Source: Acidimicrobiia bacterium
GTDB taxonomy: Bacteria > Actinomycetota > Acidimicrobiia > Spongiisociales > ZC4RG35
DNA length: 7,352 nt
Direction: 5' to 3'
Assembly: GCA_009377735.1 (NCBI GenBank)
Contig: WHTL01000195.1
Coordinates: 1 to 7,352 of the forward strand
In this document: positions 1 to 6,758 of the stretch, in pieces
Layout: each line of letters begins with the position of its first letter
Numbering within the stretch: position 1 is the stretch's first letter
Position numbers and translations under genes: made by a program
The notes under the pieces: generated by a model
Seen by the model: only the letters and a program-made list of their open reading frames with translations
What the model was told of the DNA's origin: nothing
Databases searched by the model: none

Positions 1-150
1 CCCACCGAGACTACGGCGGCTGAGGAGCCCACCGAGACTACGGCGGCTGAGGAGCCCACCGAGACTACGGCGGCTGAGGAGCCCACCGAGACTACGGCGG
101 CTGAGGAGCCCACCGAGACTACGGCGGCGGAAGAGCCCACCGAGACCACC
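1..150 (+). repeat. 27-bp in-frame tandem repeat coding a PTETTAAEE linker
   Basis: The unit is 27 bp and codes PTETTAAEE. Copies at 1-27, 28-54, 55-81 and 82-108 are identical in DNA. The copy at 109-135 differs by two synonymous third-position changes. A sixth, partial copy (about 136-150) keeps only PTETT before the sequence diverges. The array runs off the left edge, so the copy number is unknown. It lies inside the binding-protein gene and gives an acidic, Thr-rich flexible spacer between the expected lipid anchor and the ligand-binding domain. Confidence 0.95.
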
Positions 151-1143
151 GTGGCAGGGATGGAGCAGGCGCCCGAGGGCACCGAGGCGATCCGGGCTTG
201 TCAGGTGACCGACGTGGGTGGCATCGACGATGCCTCCTTCAACCAGACCGCCTACAAGGGTGTAACGGACGCGGTAGAGGCCGGTTGGGCCACCGAGGAC
301 TCCACCTACTTGGAGTCACAGGCTCCCGCCGACTACGCCCCGAACATCGATGCGTTCATCGCCGAAGAATGTGATCTGATCGTCACGGTCGGATTCCTCC
401 TCGCTGACGCCACTGCGGCAGCAGCGGAGGCGAGTCCCGACCAGAACTTCGAGATCCTCGACAACGCATATGACCCGCCAATCGACAATGTGGTCGGGGC
501 GACCTTTGCCACAACAGAGGCCGCATTCCTCGCCGGTTATCTCGCAGCCGGTGTCAGCGAGACCGGAGTGGTCGCCACGTACGGCGGGATTCAGATCCCC
601 TGCGCCGTGACGTGTTTCATGGACGGGTTCGTCTACGGAGTCCGTCATTACAACAACGTGAACGGAACCGACGTCCAGGTGCTGGGATGGGATCCTGAGC
701 AGCAGACCGGTGTGTTCACCGAGGACTTCGAGAACCTCCAGCTCGGTGCCGATAGGACCCGTGCCTTCGTCGACGAGGGTGCCGATGTGGTGCTCCCGGT
801 GGCTGGCCCGGTCGGAGAAGGTTCCGCAACGGTGGCCCAGGAGTTGGGCAATCTCATGGTCGTTGGTGTCGATGCCGACTGGACCGAGACCCTCCCCCAG
901 TACTCGGATGTGATCCTCACCTCCGTGCTGAAAGGTCTGGACGTAGCCGTGTTCGAGGTGATCCAAGATGTCGCCAACGGCGAGTTCCAAGGTGGAAACC
1001 GGGAGTTCACCATCGAGGAGAACGGTGTCGGTCTCGGCACTATCCACGAGAGTGTTGATCAGGCACTCCTCGACGAGCTCGCCGAGATCGAGGCCGGGGT
1101 CAAGGACGGATCCATCGACCCGGTAGTGCCACCGCCAGGCTGA
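1..1143 (+). CDS. BMP-family (PnrA-like) ABC transporter substrate-binding protein, 5' end missing
   Basis: This is the binding protein of a nucleoside-type ABC importer, expected to be a lipoprotein on the outer face of the cytoplasmic membrane. The frame is open from base 1 and ends at TGA 1141-1143, giving 380 visible residues; the start, signal peptide and lipobox lie outside the window. Visible residues 1-45 are a nine-residue repeat rich in Pro, Thr, Glu and Ala that acts as a linker. The BMP domain then runs from about residue 65 to 370. It shows the family's ligand-loop motif DDASFNQ (76-82), a TVGFLLADA segment, FMDGF after a conserved GG, and GVDADW (289-294). Cysteines at 67 and 124 could pair. 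Cysteines at 201 and 205 form an added C-x3-C where I would expect non-cysteine residues. Purine or pyrimidine nucleosides are the known ligands of the family; the actual ligand here is inferred. The three transporter genes follow on the same strand. Confidence 0.93.
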   Translation, partial: PTETTAAEEPTETTAAEEPTETTAAEEPTETTAAEEPTETTAAEEPTETTVAGMEQAPEGTEAIRACQVTDVGGIDDASFNQTAYKGVTDAVEAGWATEDSTYLESQAPADYAPNIDAFIAEECDLIVTVGFLLADATAAAAEASPDQNFEILDNAYDPPIDNVVGATFATTEAAFLAGYLAAGVSETGVVATYGGIQIPCAVTCFMDGFVYGVRHYNNVNGTDVQVLGWDPEQQTGVFTEDFENLQLGADRTRAFVDEGADVVLPVAGPVGEGSATVAQELGNLMVVGVDADWTETLPQYSDVILTSVLKGLDVAVFEVIQDVANGEFQGGNREFTIEENGVGLGTIHESVDQALLDELAEIEAGVKDGSIDPVVPPPG

Positions 1144-1154
1144 AACCCTGAAGT

Positions 1155-1184
1155 TGGGTGGGTTCCCGCGAGGGGACCCACCCA
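1155..1184 (+). promoter_or_regulatory. intercistronic hairpin between binding-protein and ATPase genes
   Basis: A nearly perfect inverted repeat starts 11 nt after the binding-protein stop. Positions 1155-1167 pair with 1172-1184, giving 13 pairs of which one is a T-G wobble, closed by the tetraloop GCGA (1168-1171), a GNRA type. No T run follows, so it is not a classic intrinsic terminator. Hairpins at this place in solute-binding-protein operons often protect the upstream mRNA 3' end or partly terminate transcription, which gives more binding protein than membrane components. That role is inferred; the stem itself is read directly from the sequence. Confidence 0.75.
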
Positions 1185-1211
1185 CGCCACCTACCACGAA
1201 CACAGGGCAAT

Positions 1212-2717
1212 GTGAAGCTCGAGCTACGCGACATCACGAAACGCTTCCCGGGCGTGATCGCCAATGACTCGGTGAGTCTTGAGGTGAACAGTGGTGAGGT
1301 CTTGGCGCTTCTCGGTGAGAACGGCGCCGGAAAGTCCACCCTGATGAATATCCTCTATGGGCTCTATTCCGCTGACGAGGGTGAGATCCTGATCGACGGC
1401 TCGCCCATGGACTTCCACGATCCGGGTGATGCCATCGCCGCCGGTCTGGGAATGGTGCATCAGCACTTCATGCTGGTACCGGTGTTCGACCTCACGGAGA
1501 ACGTGATCCTTGGTGTCGAACCCACCTCCGGACTCGGTCACCTCAACCTCGCCGAGGCGAGAAGACGCGTCAGCGAGATCTCTGACCAGTTCGGCCTGAA
1601 CCTCGATCCAACGGCGATCGTCGAAGACCTACCGGTCGGGGTGCAGCAACGAATCGAGATCCTCAAGGTTCTGTTCCGCGAGGCCGAGATCATCATCTTC
1701 GATGAGCCCACAGCCGTGCTCACCCCCCAGGAGGTGTCGGAGTTCTTCGAGATCATTCGTGGGCTGCAGAACGACGGCAAAGGGATAATCTTCATCACCC
1801 ACAAGCTGGGTGAAGTCCTTACCATCGCCGATCGCATCGTCGTGTTGAGGCGGGGGAAGGTCGCGGGCGAGGTCGATCCCGAGACGACCACCCGGGAGGA
1901 GCTCTCCGAGCTGATGGTGGGTCGTCCGGTCCAACTGGTCGTGGAGAAAGGGCCGCCATCTCACGGCGACGTCGTGCTTAAGGTGAGCGACTTGGCCGTG
2001 GTGGACGATCGTGGGCACGGTGCTGTCAGCGGTGTTTCCTTCGAGGTTCGGGCAGGTGAGATAGTCGGAGTCGCCGGTGTCCAGGGCAACGGACAGACGG
2101 AACTGGTGGAGGCGATCACAGGTCTCCGGACCCCCGCCTCTGGCACTATCTCCATCGAGGGTGTCGACTACACCGGTGCTAGCCCCAGGCGGATTCATGA
2201 GGCCGGGGTTGCCCATATTCCAGAGGATCGACAAGAGGACGGGCTCGTCCTCGACTTCGACCTGGTGGAGAACGTCGTCCTCAACTCCTATTACGACGCC
2301 CCATACAGCAGGGGTCTCAACATCGACTGGGACTACTCACGAAGTGTGGCGGAGAAGGAGGTGGCTGACTACGACGTCAGGGCACCATCGGTCGATATCA
2401 CCGCCGGTCAGCTCTCTGGGGGGAATCAACAGAAGCTGATCGTCGCCCGGGAGTTCGCCCGAGATACCACCCTGGTCGTGGGTGCCCAGCCCACTCGTGG
2501 TGTTGACGTTGGATCCATCGAGTACATCCATGCGCAGATCGTCGAGGAGAGGGACGAGGGCTCGGCAGTACTGATAGTCTCCAGCGAGTTGGACGAAGTG
2601 ACAGCTCTCGCCGACCGTATCCTGGTCATGTTCCGGGGTGAGATAGTCGCCGAAGTGGACCCACAGTCCACAACCCATGCCGAGCTGGGCCTGTACATGG
2701 CAGGGGAGACGCCGTGA
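1212..2717 (+). CDS. BMP-type nucleoside ABC importer ATP-binding protein (two fused NBDs)
   Basis: This 501-residue protein has two ATPase domains in one chain and sits on the cytoplasmic face, energising the two permeases coded next. The length is usual for the NupO/YufO group. NBD1 has Walker A GENGAGKST (35-43), Q-loop around Q84, signature-like LPVGVQQ (140-146), Walker B IIIFDE (160-165) and H-loop His197. NBD2 has a changed Walker A (289-296, Lys replaced by Gln295), an intact LSGGNQQ signature (401-407), and a Walker B ending GAQ (424-426), so the Asp and catalytic Glu are replaced. NBD2 also has Ser-Ser in place of the H-loop His. I chose GTG 1212 because the protein then begins KLELRDITKRFPGV, as in relatives; an upstream ATG at 1158 would start inside the intercistronic hairpin. 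The ribosome site is weak (AGGG at 1204-1207). The 3' end overlaps the next gene by 4 nt. Confidence 0.95.
   Translation: MKLELRDITKRFPGVIANDSVSLEVNSGEVLALLGENGAGKSTLMNILYGLYSADEGEILIDGSPMDFHDPGDAIAAGLGMVHQHFMLVPVFDLTENVILGVEPTSGLGHLNLAEARRRVSEISDQFGLNLDPTAIVEDLPVGVQQRIEILKVLFREAEIIIFDEPTAVLTPQEVSEFFEIIRGLQNDGKGIIFITHKLGEVLTIADRIVVLRRGKVAGEVDPETTTREELSELMVGRPVQLVVEKGPPSHGDVVLKVSDLAVVDDRGHGAVSGVSFEVRAGEIVGVAGVQGNGQTELVEAITGLRTPASGTISIEGVDYTGASPRRIHEAGVAHIPEDRQEDGLVLDFDLVENVVLNSYYDAPYSRGLNIDWDYSRSVAEKEVADYDVRAPSVDITAGQLSGGNQQKLIVAREFARDTTLVVGAQPTRGVDVGSIEYIHAQIVEERDEGSAVLIVSSELDEVTALADRILVMFRGEIVAEVDPQSTTHAELGLYMAGETP
2702..2708 (+). promoter_or_regulatory. Shine-Dalgarno site for first permease
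   Basis: AGGGGAG lies within the last ATPase codons, 5 nt before GTG 2714. It supports GTG as the permease start and the 4-nt GTGA stop/start overlap with the ATPase gene. Confidence 0.7.
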
Positions 2718-3928
2718 CCGGACAGGATCCCAATGGGTCAGGGGAGACACCCGACGAGATTGCGCCCGAGAGCGAGGAGGACACGGCCACTCGGCCCCAC
2801 GGCTCTCTGGCGGAACGGGTCGCCCCGGCCAACGTCGACTGGCGCACCGTCGTGGTCATTCCGCTCCTCGCCGTTGTCCTAGGGCTCGCCATTGGAGCAG
2901 TAATCATCTGGGTTACGGCGGGCGCGGGTCAGATAGCCCCGGCCTATGGGGCCCTGTTTTCGGGTTCGGTGGGTGGAATCCGACCGATCGCGGACACCCT
3001 GTTCAACGCCACGCCGCTGATCCTGGCGGGACTCTCGGTCGCCATCGGATTTAAAGCCGGTCTGTTCAACATCGGTGCCGAGGGTCAGATGATCGTGGGC
3101 GGCACGCTCGCGGTGCTGGTCGGATTCTCCGTCACGGGCTTGCCGGCACTGGTCCATATCCCTCTCGCTCTCCTCGCCGGGTTCATCGGTGGTGCAGTCT
3201 GGGGTGGCATTCCCGGGTATCTCCTGGCCCGAACCGGCGCCCACGAGGTGATCACAACCATCATGCTCAACTTCGTGGCAGCCCAGGGGCTTGCGTATAT
3301 GCTGCGTCAACCTTGGATGCTGCCCGAGGGACGGATCGACCCCATATCCAAGCCTGTCGAGGCATCGGCCCGCCTTCCCCGCATCCTCGATTGGCTGCCC
3401 TTCGAGGGAGCGAGCGGGATTCGACTCCACCTTGGTTTCCTTCTTGCAATAGCGGCAGCTTTCGTCGTCTACTGGCTCTTGTTCAAGTCCACCCTGGGCT
3501 TTGAGTTTCGCGCCGTTGGTTCGAACCCCAAGGCCGCGGCCTACGGCGGGATGAGCGTTACCAAAGCAACAGTCCTGTCGATGGCGATCGCCGGTGGGCT
3601 AGGTGGGCTCGCTGGCGCCAATGAGACCTTGGGTTTGCTGGGCAGCGCCTCGAACGGGTTCGCGGCTGGTGCCGGTTTCGATGCCATCGCCGTCGCCCTG
3701 TTGGGTCGTTCCCATCCCATCGGGGTCGTGCTCGCCGGTCTGCTGTTTGGTGCACTACGCGCCGGGGGACGGGCGATGCAGGTTCAGAGCGAGGTTGGTG
3801 TCGACCTCATCGTGATCGTGCAGGCATTGATCATCATCTTTATCGCCGCCCCTGAGCTTGTCCGAGCGGTGTTCCGGGTCCGTGGTGGTCGTAGAACCGG
3901 ACAGGTGGCGCGGGGATGGGCAAAGTGA
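2714..3928 (+). CDS. BMP-type ABC transporter permease 1 (BPD_transp_2, NupP-like)
   Basis: This 404-residue integral membrane protein is one half of the import channel, paired with the permease coded next. A hydrophilic, acidic N-terminal tail (about 1-44) precedes the first membrane helix (about 46-67). About eight further hydrophobic segments follow. Family motifs are FNIGAEGQ (118-125), the conserved HEVITTIMLN segment (177-186), and SNPKAAAYGG (270-279) before a Gly/Ala-rich helix. I infer that HEVITTIMLN lies near the ATPase contact. The start is GTG 2714, overlapping the ATPase stop as GTGA and preceded by a good ribosome site, so the two are probably translationally coupled. The order and motifs match the longer of the two permeases in nup-type operons. 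The substrate is inferred to be a nucleoside from the family only. Confidence 0.94.
   Translation: MTGQDPNGSGETPDEIAPESEEDTATRPHGSLAERVAPANVDWRTVVVIPLLAVVLGLAIGAVIIWVTAGAGQIAPAYGALFSGSVGGIRPIADTLFNATPLILAGLSVAIGFKAGLFNIGAEGQMIVGGTLAVLVGFSVTGLPALVHIPLALLAGFIGGAVWGGIPGYLLARTGAHEVITTIMLNFVAAQGLAYMLRQPWMLPEGRIDPISKPVEASARLPRILDWLPFEGASGIRLHLGFLLAIAAAFVVYWLLFKSTLGFEFRAVGSNPKAAAYGGMSVTKATVLSMAIAGGLGGLAGANETLGLLGSASNGFAAGAGFDAIAVALLGRSHPIGVVLAGLLFGALRAGGRAMQVQSEVGVDLIVIVQALIIIFIAAPELVRAVFRVRGGRRTGQVARGWAK
3903..3908 (+). promoter_or_regulatory. Shine-Dalgarno site deciding start of second permease
   Basis: AGGTGG lies 7 nt before ATG 3916 and favours that start. A rival GTG at 3925 (codon 4) would make a GTGA overlap like the one between the ATPase and permease 1, but it has only a G-rich stretch 4 nt upstream. 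Confidence 0.55.
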
Positions 3929-5184
3929 CGACGACAACCGCCCCCACGGTGATCGTGCGGGATCCCGCCCAGATCCGGCGTGGTCGAAACATCGGCATCG
4001 TCTATCTGATCCTCGCCGCGGTAACGGTTTTCTCCTTCGCATTGGGAACGGAGGGAGATGCCGTGTTCCGTCTCGGGGCGAGGCCCGGTGAGATTGATGT
4101 AACAGTCCCTGCGGCTGGGCTCGCCTGGTTCACGGCAGGGCTGTGTGCCGTCCTAGGTGTAGTCCATCTCATCACAGCTGGTCTGGGGCGTTGGACCAAC
4201 CTCGTGCTCGGCGCGATCATGGTGCTCTTCGCGGTGACCTTTCTGGGTTGGGCAGCTGCTGGGAACTCCTTCAGCATGGCTGGCATGCTCGCCAGCACGG
4301 TGGCAGCCGCTACGCCGATCGCATTCGGCGGGTTGTCGGGTGTGATGAGCGAACGGGTTGGAGTGATCAACATCGGGATCGAGGGGATGTTGCTCATCGG
4401 CGCCTTTATGGGCGCCTTCATCGGGTCGGTGGCGGGGCCGCTCCTGGGTGTGGTTGGGGCGATGGCTGCGGGCGGACTGATGGCACTGCTCCTGGCCGTA
4501 CTTGCCATCAGGTATCGGGTCGATCAGATCATCGCGGGGGTCGTCATCAACATCCTCGCACTCGGACTGACGTCTTTCCTCAGCTCCCAGATCCTCGTGG
4601 AGAACTCGGCGGAGTTCAACTCTCCCGACATTCTCAGCCGGTTCCCCATACCGGGCTTGTCGTCGATTCCCGTGATTGGTCCCATCCTCTTCAACCAGAA
4701 CATCTTCGTCTATGGGCTGATGATCCTCATCGTTGTTCTCACGTACGCCCTTTTCAAGACCAGATGGGGTCTCCGTTCACGGTCGGTGGGTGAACATCCG
4801 AAGGCGGCCGACACCCTCGGCATCGACGTGTACTGGACGCGGTATCGCAATGTCGTCATGGGTGGCCTGATTGCCGGGTTCGGTGGAGCGTTCTTCACGT
4901 TGGGGACGGTGGGGTCATTCAACGAGAATATGACCGCAGGTAGGGGGTTCATCGGTCTCGCCGCCATGATCTTCGGTCGTTGGCACCCGGTGGGCGTGTT
5001 CGGGGCGGCCCTGGTTTTTGGTTTCGCCGATGCACTCCAGGTCCGCCTCGCCATCCTCAATGTGAACATCGCCTCGGAGTTCCTGGCGATGATCCCCTAC
5101 CTCGTCACCATCTTTGTCGTCGCCGGTCTCGTTGGTCGGTCCCGACCCCCCGCAGCCAACGGCCAGCCCTACATAAAGGGATAG
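3916..5184 (+). CDS. BMP-type ABC transporter permease 2 (BPD_transp_2, NupQ-like)
   Basis: This 422-residue integral membrane protein is the second half of the channel. It overlaps permease 1 by 13 nt and ends the operon at TAG 5182-5184. The family core starts near residue 118 and shows INIGIEGM (151-158), DQIIAGVVIN (203-212, matching HEVITTIMLN of permease 1) and GEHPKAAD (292-299) before a Gly-rich helix. Before the core lie about 115 residues with three likely membrane helices (about 26-43, 66-87 and 95-113), so it is clearly longer than the roughly 320-residue Bacillus NupQ type. Similar long forms occur in actinobacteria as far as I recall. The start is ATG 3916, with GTG 3925 as an alternative. 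Only about 150 nt separate it from the convergent DUF4129 gene. Confidence 0.94.
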   Translation: MGKVTTTTAPTVIVRDPAQIRRGRNIGIVYLILAAVTVFSFALGTEGDAVFRLGARPGEIDVTVPAAGLAWFTAGLCAVLGVVHLITAGLGRWTNLVLGAIMVLFAVTFLGWAAAGNSFSMAGMLASTVAAATPIAFGGLSGVMSERVGVINIGIEGMLLIGAFMGAFIGSVAGPLLGVVGAMAAGGLMALLLAVLAIRYRVDQIIAGVVINILALGLTSFLSSQILVENSAEFNSPDILSRFPIPGLSSIPVIGPILFNQNIFVYGLMILIVVLTYALFKTRWGLRSRSVGEHPKAADTLGIDVYWTRYRNVVMGGLIAGFGGAFFTLGTVGSFNENMTAGRGFIGLAAMIFGRWHPVGVFGAALVFGFADALQVRLAILNVNIASEFLAMIPYLVTIFVVAGLVGRSRPPAANGQPYIKG

Positions 5185-5196
5185 AGTAACCGTTTG

Positions 5197-5243
5197 AACC
5201 TAGGGCGGAGGTGTTCGCTGGACGATGTCCTCCACCCTGGGTT
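5197..5243. terminator. hairpin in first 61-bp unit, possible bidirectional terminator
   Basis: Positions 5197-5211 pair with 5229-5243: 13 Watson-Crick pairs, one T-G wobble and one C/A mismatch when read on the plus strand. A 3-by-3 internal loop and a short TCG/CGA inner stem with a five-base loop complete it. It is GC-rich and lies just past the permease stop, where transcripts from both sides converge. No T run follows on either strand, so the terminator role rests on position and stem strength; Rho-dependent ending or mRNA protection is equally possible. Confidence 0.6.
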
Positions 5244-5257
5244 GAGGTAACCGTTTG

Positions 5258-5304
5258 AACCTAGGGCGGAGGTGTTCGCTGGACGATGTCCTCCACCCTG
5301 GGTT
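5258..5304. terminator. hairpin in second 61-bp unit, possible bidirectional terminator
   Basis: This is identical to the hairpin at 5197-5243, with arms 5258-5272 and 5290-5304. It is the first of the pair met by transcripts from the minus-strand DUF4129 gene. Because the units are identical, arms of different copies can also pair with each other. Confidence 0.6.
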
Positions 5305-5336
5305 GAGGTGGCTGGGTGGCGAACGGTGTCGTCCGC

Positions 5337-6758
5337 CTATCCAATGGAGCCCTCAGTCCGGGGTCCTCCTTGATCGGTCAGAAGAGGGTGGATGGAGTGC
5401 CATGCCCGGATGGCTTCGTTGTCGTTCCCCTGTTCGTCACCGTACTGAACCTGTTCGTACAGTCGAGAGAGGTGGGTGATGTCACCCCCGGCGTCGGGCC
5501 ATTTGTCGGTGAGGCCCTTGGCGAAGTCACGCACCGTTTTCATCGGGGTTCGGCTGGCGCCCCGAATGGCCGCCAGCGTTTCGAGGTGTGTCCATGCCTC
5601 CCGGACGGTTGTGGGGGGCTTGCTCAGATCTAGCTGATCTCTCTGTGCCTTCGTTTTCCGACGGCGTTTCATGACTGCGGATCGGATCTGTCCTCCCACC
5701 AACCCGGCCTCTAAGAGGTTGACGCGGTCGACTTCGGTACCTTCGACTATCACCGTTGATACTCGGCGCCGCGCCCACACCAGGACGAATATCACGAGGC
5801 AAACTGCCAGCACGGCCACCACGATCCAGACCATCGAGGTGGTGTCCTCGGTGACCGGGATCCCATCGACCTCGACCTGCTGGGTCTGACCCTCACCGAA
5901 GTTGACCGAAGTTACCGCTCCGGGATTCTGGACGAGGGCGAGGAGAAGGTCCCCGATGAACACGACTACCGGTCCCACTACCCGATACACACCTTTCAAG
6001 ATCCACGCGAGCCCCCGACCCACCGCGGTCACGCCTAGACCACCCGCTACCGACGGCAGGAGCATGCTGGCCGCGGCGGAAATGCCCAACAACCCGAACA
6101 TCGTGAGACCCACGGCGCTCAACCAATGTCGTAACGGCGACACGGTGCCAACCTTGTGTCGCAGATCGAGCCCACTGCGGTGGATCTCACCCAGGGCGAT
6201 GAGTGCCACCCACGTGACCATGGCCGCCGGTACCACCCATACGGCGTGCTCCAGTGCCTGACCACCATCGCTGCCGATGAGTGCTGCTATTACCACACTA
6301 CCCACCAGCACCCGCCATCCCCACGCAGTCATCATGCGGACGGCGCCGGGTCGGAGAAAGCTGAGATGGGTTGCGTATCGAACGCCGACCCACCATGCCG
6401 TTGCCGACCACCACACCAGGACGAGGGTGCGGAGGACTCCACCAAGCGTTACCTGCCCCACGTCGTTGGTAGGACCGTAGGCCGGCTCCAAGAGTGTCCA
6501 AATGGCAAGTCCAACAAGCCAGCCGAGGATGTGCACCCCGAGGCTATACCCCCCGACACCCACCATCCGGGTCACTGCATACGCCGCCAGGGCGAACAGA
6601 GCCAGGGAGCCCGGCCACGGGGCTCCGGCTCCCCTCTCCGCGGCACCCGAGAAGAGCACATACCAGAGCGGAATCGCCGCCAGATTCATGAAGATGGCGA
6701 ACAGTGCAGGTATCAGGACCTCGCCGGTGGCCGTGGGGGCGACGCGTTCAGTAGACAC
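5337..6758 (-). CDS. polytopic membrane protein with C-terminal DUF4129 domain
   Basis: This 473-residue protein, read from GTG 6758, has about eight hydrophobic helices in its N-terminal two thirds (the first at about 13-36). A polar loop rich in Gln, Glu and Thr and a last helix (about 308-328) follow, then a basic stretch and a hydrophilic C-terminal domain. Residues about 385-455 match DUF4129: VREAW, an RGASRTP segment, then LSRLYEQVQYG. The biochemical role of DUF4129 is unknown. It is commonly coded beside DUF58, MoxR and transglutaminase-like proteins and is thought to serve cell-envelope functions. The DUF58 gene lies directly upstream and overlaps this gene by 11 nt, so coupling is likely. 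An in-frame ATG at 6824 would add 22 residues but overlap the DUF58 gene by 77 nt, and neither start has a clear ribosome site. The stop is TAG 5339-5337. Confidence 0.85.
   Translation of the reverse strand: MSTERVAPTATGEVLIPALFAIFMNLAAIPLWYVLFSGAAERGAGAPWPGSLALFALAAYAVTRMVGVGGYSLGVHILGWLVGLAIWTLLEPAYGPTNDVGQVTLGGVLRTLVLVWWSATAWWVGVRYATHLSFLRPGAVRMMTAWGWRVLVGSVVIAALIGSDGGQALEHAVWVVPAAMVTWVALIALGEIHRSGLDLRHKVGTVSPLRHWLSAVGLTMFGLLGISAAASMLLPSVAGGLGVTAVGRGLAWILKGVYRVVGPVVVFIGDLLLALVQNPGAVTSVNFGEGQTQQVEVDGIPVTEDTTSMVWIVVAVLAVCLVIFVLVWARRRVSTVIVEGTEVDRVNLLEAGLVGGQIRSAVMKRRRKTKAQRDQLDLSKPPTTVREAWTHLETLAAIRGASRTPMKTVRDFAKGLTDKWPDAGGDITHLSRLYEQVQYGDEQGNDNEAIRAWHSIHPLLTDQGGPRTEGSIG

Larger units (their letters stand above)
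5186..5307. repeat. perfect tandem duplication of a 61-bp hairpin-bearing unit
   Basis: Positions 5186-5246 are repeated base for base at 5247-5307, and the match continues 2 nt (GT) beyond the second copy. The unit begins 2 nt after the stop of permease 2 and the array ends 29 nt before the stop of the convergent DUF4129 gene, so it fills most of the gap. Each unit contains one long inverted repeat (annotated separately). No open frame of note is shared with the flanking genes. It could be a recent slippage duplication of a terminator, or two copies of a small dispersed palindromic element; the window alone cannot decide. Confidence 0.95.

Noticed and set aside
1..135. CRISPR-like array at the left edge
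   Set aside because: The 27-bp units are directly adjacent with no spacers and code an in-frame peptide repeat.
151..153. GTG that could be taken as the start of the binding-protein gene
   Set aside because: The frame is open to base 1 and codes the linker repeat in phase with the domain. A start here would leave the protein without the signal peptide it needs outside the membrane.
316..1203. 295-codon open frame on the minus strand opposite the binding-protein gene
   Set aside because: It is antisense to a clear BMP domain, has no recognisable motif and arises from high GC content, so it is a shadow frame.
1158..1211. Upstream ATG 1158 as start of the ATPase
   Set aside because: It adds 18 residues not seen in the family, begins inside the intercistronic hairpin, and GTG 1212 places the start right at the usual first beta strand.
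3490..3507. Stretch in permease 1 resembling part of the 61-bp unit (TCCACCCTGGG followed by TTGAG-like bases)
   Set aside because: The match is short, imperfect and within conserved coding sequence, so it is best taken as chance.
5255..5633. Two short plus-strand frames (5255-5479 and 5316-5633) starting in or just after the 61-bp repeat
   Set aside because: Most of their length is antisense to the DUF4129 C-terminal domain, they show no domain, and the first merely runs through the repeat unit.
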